From positions 42,066-106,065 of the forward strand of contig JAUWLW010000003.1 of the NCBI GenBank assembly GCA_030613505.1: DNA of 64,000 bases. The letters are read 5' to 3'. Shown here piece by piece: positions 31,069 to 38,204 of the stretch. Under the pieces are notes generated by a model that worked only from the letters and a program-made list of their open reading frames with translations, did not search any database and had not been told where the DNA came from. The DNA is from Candidatus Zixiibacteriota bacterium (GTDB lineage Bacteria; RBG-13-66-14; B26-G2; WVWN01). Position 1 is the stretch's first letter, and the number at the start of each line of letters is the position of its first letter. The position numbers and the translations under genes are program-made.

Positions 31069-33192
31069 CTATTCCGAAGATATGCCGGCGTCGCGTTCGA
31101 AGGCCGGGTCGCGGGCGCCGCCCAGCGACAAATAATCCCGGTACGCGGCGCGGCCTCGCTCAACCTCCCCCAATTTCCCGTACGACGCCGCCAAAAAGCC
31201 GAAGAGTTCGGATGACGTTGGCTGAAGTCCAGCCTCTCGTTCGAAATATTTTAGCGCGGCTAAGTAGTCGTCGTTACGATAATAAACCCTCCCGATGATA
31301 AAGCCCGGGCCCGGCAGGTTGGGATTCGCTTCCACCGCCGCTTGCGCGTACGTCAACGCCTCCGCGACCCTCCCCATCTGTAATTGCAGCTCCGCATACC
31401 TATATAAGACAGACCCGTCGCCCGGCGACAACTCCACGACGCGACGATACGCCAATTCGGCCCGCCGATAATCGCCCAGGCCGATATATACCTCGGCCAG
31501 CTGCATCCACGCCGCCGCGTAACTCGGCTCGAGTTCCACCGCCCGATAGAGCGACGGCAACGCCTGGCCAAGGTTGCCGCCGCGAACCAACGCAATCGCC
31601 AAATTATAATGCATCTCCGCCTTGTCGGGAGCGACGATCGTCCCGCGCCAAAAAATCTCCAAGGCCGTGTCGAGCTGCCCCAAGTTCTCGTAGGCCATAC
31701 CCAGCATAGTAAACCCCTGGTACATTTCCGGCGTAAGCTCGGTGGCCTTCTTAAGGTACGACACGGTTTCCTCATATTCGCCCTGGTCGAAATAAAATTT
31801 ACCGTAACGGTAGTAGCTCTGGCCGAAAGCGCCGTCCCGGCGAATCCCGGGCGGAGGCCACATTACGCAAGCCCCCAAAACAACGGCGGCCGCCGTCAAC
31901 GCCGCGGCCGAGCGCCACCGCCAACGTCGCCAAAGATCGTACCACAATACCAGCCCCGCGCCCGCGAAAGCTATGAGTATCGGAACCATCGGCAGCCGGT
32001 AGCGCGCCGAAACGAAGAAGACCAAAACCGACAGCGCGTACATGACTACGAAGAGCACGCCCGCCGTCCGCGCGAAGGGCGATTTGCGCCACCCGGCCGC
32101 CAAACCTATTACGGCGAACGGGAACACGAACCCGAACCAGGGAATCTGCACCCGGTGGAACGGGGATATGAATTTTATAAAATAGAAATCTACGTTCAGG
32201 CTCACCTCGTAATCGTTGAAGAAGTACCGCATCTTCCGCCAGTACAATCCCGCCGCGTCCCCCGGGTGGTCCCGGAGCCACGCCAAGCCGTTCGACATCC
32301 ACCACCGCGAAACCTCGGACGGCTTCATGTCGCGGCCCTCAAACTCCCGGGCGATTAGGGTCGCGAGGTTCTTGTTCAATTCCGCGGGCCTTCCCTGGTA
32401 CACTTCGCCCAGGTTCCAGTAGACGCCGGTGGCGTTGGGCGAGTTGCCGAGGTAGAAGTTGAGCCCTCCCTGCGACGAGACCAAAGCGAAATCGCCGCCC
32501 ACCACGCCGTTGCGCAGCGTCACCGCCAACACTATGACCGCTATCGGCGCGAAGTAGCTGACGACGCGACGCCACCCCAACCGTTTGACGTAAACTAAAA
32601 ACAACGGTACCGCCGCCGCGACGAAGACCAGCAGGTTAGTACGGTCCAGCACCGCCAAACCCAACAGCGCCCCAGCGCCCGCGAAATTCCACCACCGACC
32701 CTCCACACCACGCGCTAACAGGTAAAACGAACCCGTTATCAAAAATATGTCCAGCGACACCGGAAGTACGAACGAGCTAAAAAATATCGCCGGCAGGTAC
32801 AGCACCCATATAATACCGGCCACCTTGGCCGCCCTCTCCCCTACTGCCCGCCGCGCGAACCCGTATATGAAAAGCGCCGACCCTATCTCCAGCGCGATAT
32901 GTATGACCCGCACCACCGTCAACTGCGGCCCGATGAGTCGGTAGATTATCCCCAAAAAGTACGCGTACAACGGCCCGATGAAGAAAACCTCGTCCCCACC
33001 CCACCAATCCCCCGACGCTATACCCTGCGCCCAGTTGTTGAAGAAAAACGCGTCCGGAATGTGACGGAGGTAGTCGAAGAACGGGTCGTGTACGACGCTG
33101 GCGAGGTACACGGCCCGCGTCGCCAACGTCGCCACGGCCAGCGCCAGCGGCCAACGGTTATCCATCATCCAATCCTTAAACCTTGAACTCAC
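31069..33192 (-). CDS. Membrane glycosyltransferase (GT39/ArnT-like) with C-terminal TPR domain
   Basis: About 707 residues. The N-terminal 420 hold 10 or more hydrophobic helices. A catalytic-type loop is near the start (ASVVHDPFFDYLRHIPDAFF, GIASGDWWGGDEVFFIGPLY), where GT39/GT83 enzymes carry an acidic residue and use polyprenyl-phosphate sugars. From about residue 450 there are some six TPR units (YYRYGKFYFDQGEYEETVSY, AWMQLAEVYIGLGDYRRAEL) exposed on the outer face. Likely transfers sugar to lipid or protein. GTG 33192 follows GGGAG; ATG 33168 is possible. It lies directly behind tRNA-Glu. Confidence 0.8.
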   Translation of the reverse strand: MSSRFKDWMMDNRWPLALAVATLATRAVYLASVVHDPFFDYLRHIPDAFFFNNWAQGIASGDWWGGDEVFFIGPLYAYFLGIIYRLIGPQLTVVRVIHIALEIGSALFIYGFARRAVGERAAKVAGIIWVLYLPAIFFSSFVLPVSLDIFLITGSFYLLARGVEGRWWNFAGAGALLGLAVLDRTNLLVFVAAAVPLFLVYVKRLGWRRVVSYFAPIAVIVLAVTLRNGVVGGDFALVSSQGGLNFYLGNSPNATGVYWNLGEVYQGRPAELNKNLATLIAREFEGRDMKPSEVSRWWMSNGLAWLRDHPGDAAGLYWRKMRYFFNDYEVSLNVDFYFIKFISPFHRVQIPWFGFVFPFAVIGLAAGWRKSPFARTAGVLFVVMYALSVLVFFVSARYRLPMVPILIAFAGAGLVLWYDLWRRWRWRSAAALTAAAVVLGACVMWPPPGIRRDGAFGQSYYRYGKFYFDQGEYEETVSYLKKATELTPEMYQGFTMLGMAYENLGQLDTALEIFWRGTIVAPDKAEMHYNLAIALVRGGNLGQALPSLYRAVELEPSYAAAWMQLAEVYIGLGDYRRAELAYRRVVELSPGDGSVLYRYAELQLQMGRVAEALTYAQAAVEANPNLPGPGFIIGRVYYRNDDYLAALKYFEREAGLQPTSSELFGFLAASYGKLGEVERGRAAYRDYLSLGGARDPAFERDAGISSE

Positions 33193-33214
33193 GCGCAATC
33201 TCCCGCAACGTTAA

Positions 33215-33232
33215 GCCCCCTCGGGCGGGGGC
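33215..33232 (-). other. GC hairpin between tRNA-Glu and the glycosyltransferase
   Basis: GCCCCC and GGGGGC arms around a 6-base loop, 4 bases past the tRNA 3' end. No T-tract follows on the minus strand, so it may be a processing hairpin or weak attenuator rather than a terminator. Confidence 0.4.
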
Positions 33233-33235
33233 GGT

Positions 33236-33307
33236 TAGCGCTACGGGGATTCGAACCCCGGTCTGATGGCTGAGAACCACCTATCCTAACCCCTAGACGA
33301 TAGCGCC
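33236..33307 (-). tRNA. tRNA-Glu (CTC anticodon)
   Basis: Minus strand starts GGCGCTA and ends TAGCGCT plus discriminator A. The D-arm has CGTCTAGGGGTTAGGA typical of glutamate tRNA. Anticodon stem GGTGG/CCATC surrounds loop TTCTCAG, so the anticodon is CTC. T-arm CGGGG-TTCGAAT-CCCCG. CCA is not encoded. The first acceptor pair appears to be G-U. GatC and GatA in this window could amidate Glu-tRNA(Gln), but this CTC isoacceptor reads GAG, not glutamine codons. Confidence 0.95.
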
Positions 33308-33316
33308 ACGATTACG

Positions 33317-33345
33317 TATATAACTCAAACTAGGCCACGTGTCAA
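33317..33345 (-). promoter_or_regulatory. Promoter for tRNA-Glu
   Basis: Minus strand TTGACA (33345-33340), 17-base spacer, TATATA (33322-33317), 9 bases before the tRNA 5' end. It may also transcribe the downstream glycosyltransferase. Confidence 0.78.
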
Positions 33346-33384
33346 GAGGGGATTAGGCTGGCACATAGAGAGCAATAACTAAGG

Positions 33385-33413
33385 TTTACGGGTAAGCTTT
33401 TTTCTGGTATAAA
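33385..33413 (+). promoter_or_regulatory. Promoter for lnt
   Basis: TTTACG (33385-33390), 17 bases, TATAAA (33408-33413), giving a leader of about 20 bases before GTG 33441. Confidence 0.6.
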
Positions 33414-33440
33414 TTATGTATAGACAAAGACCGGCCAGCC

Positions 33441-34991
33441 GTGACCCAACAAAAACGAAAACTCTCGAGCCGCGACTTCATGTTGGCGATCTTCGCCGCC
33501 GCGGTGCTTACGCTCGCGTTTCCGCGCTTCGACGTCGAGGCGTTGGCGTTCGTCGCGTTCGTACCGCTGCTCGTAGCTTTCGAAGGTTTGAACGCCCGCC
33601 AGGGAGCCTGGCTCGGCTACGTCTTCGGCCTGCACTGGAACATATTTCTCTTGTACTGGCTGTCGCCGGCGACGACGCCCGGGTTCATATGCGCCGTCAT
33701 CTATCTCGCCCTGTACGGGGCGCTCTTCGGCTTCCTGTACGTCGCGGCCCGGCGTTACGGCCGGTTGCCGGCGTTGCTTTGCGCGCCGGTCTTATGGGTC
33801 GGCGTCGAATGGCTGCGCTCGGTGGGATATCTCGCCTTCCCCTGGGGCCTGCTGGCCCATACGCAACATAAATGGAACCTGTTGATACAAGTCGCCGACG
33901 TAGCCGGCACATGGCCCGTATCGTTGGTAATCGTCGCCGTAAACGTCCTCGCGTATTACGTCCTTAAAAACCGCCGCCACGTAGCGACGTGGCTGCGCGC
34001 CGGCGGCGCCGCAGCGGCGCTGTTGGGCGCACTTTGCCTTTACGGCGCGCTCGCCCGCGTCACACCCGACGAGGGGCACCCCATCCGCGTCTCGGTCCTC
34101 CAGCCCAATATCGACCAGGACGTCAAGTGGGACCCGGCGTATCGGGACCAGACGATACGCGTGATGGTGGACCTGAGCTACGAGGCGAAGCGCGAAGGGG
34201 CAGCGTTGATAATCTGGCCCGAAACGGCGACGCCGTTCTACCTCTTCGAGGACCCCTTCTACCGGGAAGTAGTCTACGACGTCGCCGCGGACTTATCGGT
34301 TGACCTACTTACCGGAACGGTCGAGCGGAGGCCAAGGCCGGACGTCGTCCGCGGTCGCGACCATTACCGCTACAACGCCGCCGCGCTCATCACGCCCGCT
34401 CGAGCCGTCGCAGGCCGCTACGCCAAAGTCCGCCTGGTGCCGTTCGGCGAACATATCCCCTGGGAAGCAGACGTGCCGGCGATAACAGATACGCTCTTCG
34501 CCAACTCCGGCGACTTCACGCCCGGCCCGGGCTGGGAAGTCATCAGCCCTTCGCGCTACGACCTGGGGTGCCTTATCTGCTACGAAGCGGTCTTCCCGGA
34601 CATATCCCGTGCGTACGCCCGGCGCGGCGCGGACTTCCTCGTCAACATCACAAACGAAGCATGGTTCGGCCGGACCAACGCGCCATATCAAACGTTGGCC
34701 TCCGCCGTCTTCCGCGCCGTCGAAAACCGCAGCTGGTTCGTCCGCTCCGCAAACACGGGGGTAACCTGCTTCATAGACCCCAACGGCCGCGTCGTCCGCA
34801 AGTCCAAGATCTACATCCGCAACCAGCTTACGGACGACGTTTACCGCCGCCGCTACCTCACTTTTTACGCTCGCTGCGGCGACTGGTTCGCTCACGTCGT
34901 CGCGGCGGCCGCAGCGCTCATCTGCGGCTGGACGTTGTTCAGCGTTGCCAGACAATATCGGCTGTCACGGCGGCGGCGCGCGGACCACTAA
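33441..34991 (+). CDS. lnt: Apolipoprotein N-acyltransferase
   Basis: Adds the third acyl chain to lipoproteins in the inner membrane. Six hydrophobic helices occupy residues 10-200. Then comes the nitrilase-like periplasmic domain with the catalytic triad in context: Glu in LIIWPETATPFYLFE, Lys in AKVRLVPFGEHIPWE, Cys in LGCLICYEAVFPDIS. NITNEAWFGRTNAPYQTLAS and RSANTGVTCFIDPNGRVV follow, and one final helix ends the protein. 516 residues, normal. GTG 33441 is the first start in frame; no strong SD. Its substrates include the many lipobox proteins in this window. Confidence 0.95.
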   Translation: MTQQKRKLSSRDFMLAIFAAAVLTLAFPRFDVEALAFVAFVPLLVAFEGLNARQGAWLGYVFGLHWNIFLLYWLSPATTPGFICAVIYLALYGALFGFLYVAARRYGRLPALLCAPVLWVGVEWLRSVGYLAFPWGLLAHTQHKWNLLIQVADVAGTWPVSLVIVAVNVLAYYVLKNRRHVATWLRAGGAAAALLGALCLYGALARVTPDEGHPIRVSVLQPNIDQDVKWDPAYRDQTIRVMVDLSYEAKREGAALIIWPETATPFYLFEDPFYREVVYDVAADLSVDLLTGTVERRPRPDVVRGRDHYRYNAAALITPARAVAGRYAKVRLVPFGEHIPWEADVPAITDTLFANSGDFTPGPGWEVISPSRYDLGCLICYEAVFPDISRAYARRGADFLVNITNEAWFGRTNAPYQTLASAVFRAVENRSWFVRSANTGVTCFIDPNGRVVRKSKIYIRNQLTDDVYRRRYLTFYARCGDWFAHVVAAAAALICGWTLFSVARQYRLSRRRRADH

Positions 34992-35029
34992 TATCGGAAA
35001 TAATAATAGGCCGTAAGGAGGTCATCCCG

Positions 35030-36277
35030 ATGACCGCACTCAGGACCATAGCGATAATATTCATCTTCTTCTGTTCCGTAGTAGCGTGGGTCGTCCTCGG
35101 CGGTACCCTCGTACACCGGACGGACGAAGCGAAGGAATTCGGCGCCGACGCCGTCGGCCAACTCTGGGGTACGGAACAACGCCAACGCGCCCCCCGCTTC
35201 TACTACTTGGTAGCGCGCGAAATCGAAGTCGAAACCGGCGAAGGCGAAAAACCGGCCAAGGCCGAGAAGAAAGTAGTCGAGGAGCCGGTTTTCGTCGAGC
35301 CGACCGGGACCGAAGTCGACGTCGATTTGAAATTGGAGCATCGGAAGAAGGGCCTTTTGTGGTTTAGCACGTACGTCGTCGACTACCGCTCGCGATACAG
35401 CGTTAAGAACGATACGCCCCAACCCCGTAAGGTTTTCATCGAGTTCTCTTTCCCGGCGACGAACGCCCTCTACGACGACTTCACTTTCCACATTAAAAAC
35501 GAAGAGGTCGAATTTCCGCCCAACGCCGCCGACAGCATCGTGGCCTCCGCCGAGCTCGCCGCGGGCGAGACGGCGGACGTGGTAATCGGTTATAAATCGC
35601 CCGGCCTCGACCGCTGGATTTATTCCTTCGCCGACGGCGTCGCGCGCGTCCAGAACTTTACCCTCAACGCGGCCACCGATTTCGACGACGTAGACTTCCC
35701 GGAAGGCTGCGTATCGCCCACCGCCAAGGAGAAGACGGCCGACGGCTGGCGCTTGACGTGGCACTATAAGGACCTCGTTACCGGGTACCAGCTCGGCGTC
35801 GAAATGCCCAAGAAACTTAACCCCGGCCCCATCGCCAGCCGCATGTCGTTCTTCGCGCCGGTATCGCTGCTGTTCTTCTTCGCGGTCCTGTTCATAGTGT
35901 CCGCCGTCAAAGCTGGTAAAATTCCGCCTCTCCACCCGATGAACTACTTTTTCCTGGCGGCGGCGTTCTTCGCTTTCCACCTCCTCTTCGCTTACCTCGC
36001 CGACCACGTCGACATCCATTTAACGTTCCTGGCGTCGAGTCTCGTCTCGTGCGCGTTGGTCTTTATTTACGTCGCTTTGGCGCGCGGCACGAGGTACGCC
36101 GTAGCGTACGCGACGTTCCCGCAACTCATGTTCCTGGTGCTGTTCTCGTACGCCTTCTTCTACCCGGGATACGCGGGCCTCGTCATAACGGTCGGCGCTA
36201 TCGTTACGTTGGCGGTACTCATGTTAGCCACGGCTCGCGTCGATTGGGCGGCCAGATTCGGCGTTAAACGGAGCTGA
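35030..36277 (+). CDS. CreD-like inner membrane protein
   Basis: 415 residues beginning at ATG 35030, preceded by a near-perfect TAAGGAGGT. One N-terminal helix (TIAIIFIFFCSVVAWVVLGG), a large beta-rich periplasmic domain (SRYSVKNDTPQPRKVFIEFS, DVVIGYKSPGLDRWIY), then six helices. The C-terminal half (IPPLHPMNYFFLAAAFFAFH, LLFAYLADHVDIHLTFLAS, LATARVDWAARFG) matches CreD, the membrane protein of the CreBC regulon. CreD function is unclear (envelope stress, beta-lactam tolerance). A histidine kinase gene follows but after a terminator. Confidence 0.75.
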   Translation: MTALRTIAIIFIFFCSVVAWVVLGGTLVHRTDEAKEFGADAVGQLWGTEQRQRAPRFYYLVAREIEVETGEGEKPAKAEKKVVEEPVFVEPTGTEVDVDLKLEHRKKGLLWFSTYVVDYRSRYSVKNDTPQPRKVFIEFSFPATNALYDDFTFHIKNEEVEFPPNAADSIVASAELAAGETADVVIGYKSPGLDRWIYSFADGVARVQNFTLNAATDFDDVDFPEGCVSPTAKEKTADGWRLTWHYKDLVTGYQLGVEMPKKLNPGPIASRMSFFAPVSLLFFFAVLFIVSAVKAGKIPPLHPMNYFFLAAAFFAFHLLFAYLADHVDIHLTFLASSLVSCALVFIYVALARGTRYAVAYATFPQLMFLVLFSYAFFYPGYAGLVITVGAIVTLAVLMLATARVDWAARFGVKRS

Positions 36278-36316
36278 AAAAAAAGGGCGCCGCGTTTGGC
36301 GCGGCGCCTTTTTTTT
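36277..36316. terminator. Bidirectional terminator after the CreD-like gene
   Basis: Eight A, then GGCGCCGCG, a 5-base loop, CGCGGCGCC and eight T: a 9-bp stem usable from either strand. A TATAAT (36319-36324) begins two bases after the T-tract and probably is the -10 of the following kinase gene. Confidence 0.92.
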
Positions 36317-36364
36317 GCTATAATATCACCAACTAAAAAGTTTGAATATCCGAGAAACGCGGTT

Positions 36365-37186
36365 ATGTTCGAAAAGCCCAAAGATAACGCGACGGAAATA
36401 GCTGGCGACCCGGGAACTACGGGGACGGTACCCGTAGAGGCCGCGCCCGCCCAAGACGAGCGGCGCCACGACTACCTGCTCACGCTGGTACACGAATTCC
36501 GCAACCCGCTGGCGGCCCTGGCCGGCGCCGTCGACATCCTCGAATACGAGCTCCGGCCTTACCTCGACCCCAAGAAGCGCGAGTTCTTCGACATAGTAGA
36601 AGTCAGCCTCGCCCGTTTAAACCAGATGCTCGACGAAATGCTCGAGCTCACCGCCCTCGAGGGGCGCGAGATAAAATTAAACTACGAAGTGGCGGACGTC
36701 GCCGCGTTGTGCCGCGACGTACGCGCCGAGCACGAGCCGCGCGCCGAAGTCTTCAAAGTTACGTTAAACCGTATAAAAGCAGAGGGCGACCTACCGAAAG
36801 TCGAATGCGACCCCGAATTGATAACGAGAGTTATCGCGAATTTAGTGTCCAACGCCGTGAAATACAATAAAACGGGCGGCGAAGTCACCGTATCGTTATC
36901 GGCTCGAGACGGGAATCTCCACGTCGCCGTCGCCGATACCGGGACCGGCATCCCGGAGGCGGACTTCGCGAAAGTGTTTAAGCGTTTCTATCGCGCCCCG
37001 GAGGTTCGGCAGCGGAAAATCGCCGGCACCGGCCTGGGGCTCGTCATAGCTAAAAACATCGTCGAACTCCACGGCGGCGAAATGTCGGTCGCCTCGCGCG
37101 CCGACCGCGGTTCGACCTTCCGGTTTACGATACCGCTTAAACGGCCGGAAAAAGCGGAAGCGAAAAATGACGAGTGCGGCTCGTAA
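36365..37186 (+). CDS. Soluble sensor histidine kinase
   Basis: 273 residues, no membrane helix. H-box LLTLVHEFRNPLAALAGAVD with the phospho-acceptor His in HEFRNP, N-box VIANLVSNAVKYNKTGG, G1 VAVADTGTGIPEADF, F-box KVFKRFYRAPEVR and G2 GTGLGLVIAKNIVELHGGEM. The region before the H-box is only about 40 disordered residues (Pro/Ala/Glu-rich), so it lacks its own sensor domain and must receive signals from a partner. No response regulator adjoins. ATG 36365 is the start just before the disordered leader; longer starts run into the terminator. Confidence 0.9.
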   Translation: MFEKPKDNATEIAGDPGTTGTVPVEAAPAQDERRHDYLLTLVHEFRNPLAALAGAVDILEYELRPYLDPKKREFFDIVEVSLARLNQMLDEMLELTALEGREIKLNYEVADVAALCRDVRAEHEPRAEVFKVTLNRIKAEGDLPKVECDPELITRVIANLVSNAVKYNKTGGEVTVSLSARDGNLHVAVADTGTGIPEADFAKVFKRFYRAPEVRQRKIAGTGLGLVIAKNIVELHGGEMSVASRADRGSTFRFTIPLKRPEKAEAKNDECGS

Positions 37187-37325
37187 AAATGAGGTGAGCA
37201 GGCGTTCTTTCCTGGGGTTGCTCGCGGCCGCGGCGGCTTTCCTGCTCGCCCGGCTGCCGTGGCGGCGGGATGAGGGCGGACCGAAGAAAGCCCTTTTCTG
37301 GCGTCGGCTAGCGGGCGGTAAATAA
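37167..37325 (+). CDS. Small Tat-signal protein
   Basis: 52 residues: MTSAARKNEVSRRSFLGLLA, an alanine-rich hydrophobic core (AAAAFLLARLPW), then a basic tail ending KKALFWRRLAGGK. The SRRSFLG sequence is a twin-arginine signal. Similar tiny Tat proteins ending in an 'A-L-F-[WY]-[RK]-[RK]-L' tail occur beside redox complexes, but no such complex is here. It overlaps the kinase gene by 20 bases and is followed by a terminator, so it is the end of that transcript. Short length leaves some doubt that it is real. Confidence 0.6.
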   Translation: MTSAARKNEVSRRSFLGLLAAAAAFLLARLPWRRDEGGPKKALFWRRLAGGK

Positions 37326-37351
37326 TGGCGTATTACAGGGTGTACGTTAAA

Positions 37352-37377
37352 AAGGGCCCGGTGCGGGCCCGATTTTA
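37352..37377. terminator. Bidirectional terminator between Tat protein and sugar transferase
   Basis: GGGCCCG, GTG loop, CGGGCCC (37354-37370), preceded by AAAAA and followed by ATTTTA. It serves the plus-strand kinase/Tat genes and overlaps the stop codon of the minus-strand sugar transferase. Confidence 0.82.
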
Positions 37378-38082
37378 CTTCGCCCGCTTTCCGGGCGGGC
37401 CTGCCCGGTACAACGGGAAAAGCTTAGCCGCCCTGCCGAAGACCTTGTACAAAAGGGCGACCGGCGTATACAAAATCAGTAATAAATCCTCGGCCAAAGA
37501 CCAATTGGAGACGTACGACAAGTCCGACGCGAGCTTATCGGCGAGAATATTGTCGACGTAGTTCTCGTCGATATTGACCGGCGATAACAACTCCTCCTCG
37601 GCGACGTATCGGATTTGCGTGGGGCCGGTTATCCCGGGACGGAACGTCAATATTTTTCTTTGCTCGAGCGTAAGGGCCGACATAAAACGGGGTAAGTCAG
37701 GCCGCGGTCCCACCAGGCTCATCTCACCGCGTACGACGTTTACCAGGTTCGGAAGCTCGTCGAGCTTAGTAACGCGCAGGAAATTGCCCACCCGCGTTAT
37801 GCGCGGGTCGCCGGCGCCGGTAAGGTCCGGGCCGAGTTGCGGCGCGTCTTTTACCATGGTGCGGAACTTGAGGATGAAGAACGGTTTACCGTTCTCGCCC
37901 GTCCGCTCCTGGCGGAAGAAGACGGGCCCGGGGCTCGTAAGTTTTATTAAAAACGCGATAAGGGCGAAGGCCGGTGAGAGTACGATAAGCGCGGCGGTGG
38001 CCCCGACGAGGTCGAAGGCGCGCTTCACGTACTTCCGGCCGACGGAGGCGTCGTCCTTCTGATCGGGCGGCTCCGTACCCAC
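37375..38082 (-). CDS. Sugar-phosphate transferase (polyprenyl-phosphate glycosyl-1-phosphate transferase)
   Basis: Monotopic PGT of the PglC/WbaP family: initiates glycan assembly by moving sugar-1-phosphate to undecaprenyl phosphate. Re-entrant helix region RAFDLVGATAALIVLSPAFA, then SPGPVFFRQERTGENGKPFF, ILKFRTM and KLDELPNLVNVVRGEMSLVG followed by PRPDLP, where the Asp-Glu pair of the DE motif is catalytic. GTG 38082 is preferred: a perfect sigma-70 promoter lies over the upstream part of the frame, which would place +1 on this GTG. The TTG at 38118 would lie within the -35 box. About 235 residues. Confidence 0.88.
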   Translation of the reverse strand: MGTEPPDQKDDASVGRKYVKRAFDLVGATAALIVLSPAFALIAFLIKLTSPGPVFFRQERTGENGKPFFILKFRTMVKDAPQLGPDLTGAGDPRITRVGNFLRVTKLDELPNLVNVVRGEMSLVGPRPDLPRFMSALTLEQRKILTFRPGITGPTQIRYVAEEELLSPVNIDENYVDNILADKLASDLSYVSNWSLAEDLLLILYTPVALLYKVFGRAAKLFPLYRAGPPGKRAK

Positions 38083-38089
38083 GGCCTCG

Positions 38090-38118
38090 ATTATAAAGGC
38101 CTCCGCTCTAGATGTCAA
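38090..38118 (-). promoter_or_regulatory. Perfect-consensus sigma-70 promoter, probable leaderless transcript
   Basis: Minus strand TTGACA (38118-38113), exactly 17 bases, TATAAT (38095-38090), with 7 bases to GTG 38082. Identical to the consensus in all 12 positions, unusual for a chromosomal gene. Expected +1 falls on the start codon. Confidence 0.82.
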
Positions 38119-38152
38119 TTTATTAGGCCCGAGGTCCGACGCCCCTTTCCCG

Positions 38153-38182
38153 TTGACTTGAATTCGCCAACTTTGCTAAAAT
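38153..38182 (+). promoter_or_regulatory. Promoter for thrS (divergent)
   Basis: TTGACT (38153-38158), 18-base spacer, TAAAAT (38177-38182). It is divergent from the sugar transferase promoter with about 34 bases between. No T-box leader: only 22 bases separate it from TTG 38205. Confidence 0.68.
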
Positions 38183-38204
38183 AACCTGAAAGGATTGTAT
38201 CCTC

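Noticed and set aside
37325-37561. 78-codon plus-strand ORF after the Tat protein
   Set aside because: It crosses a terminator and then runs antisense to the sugar transferase; no domain.
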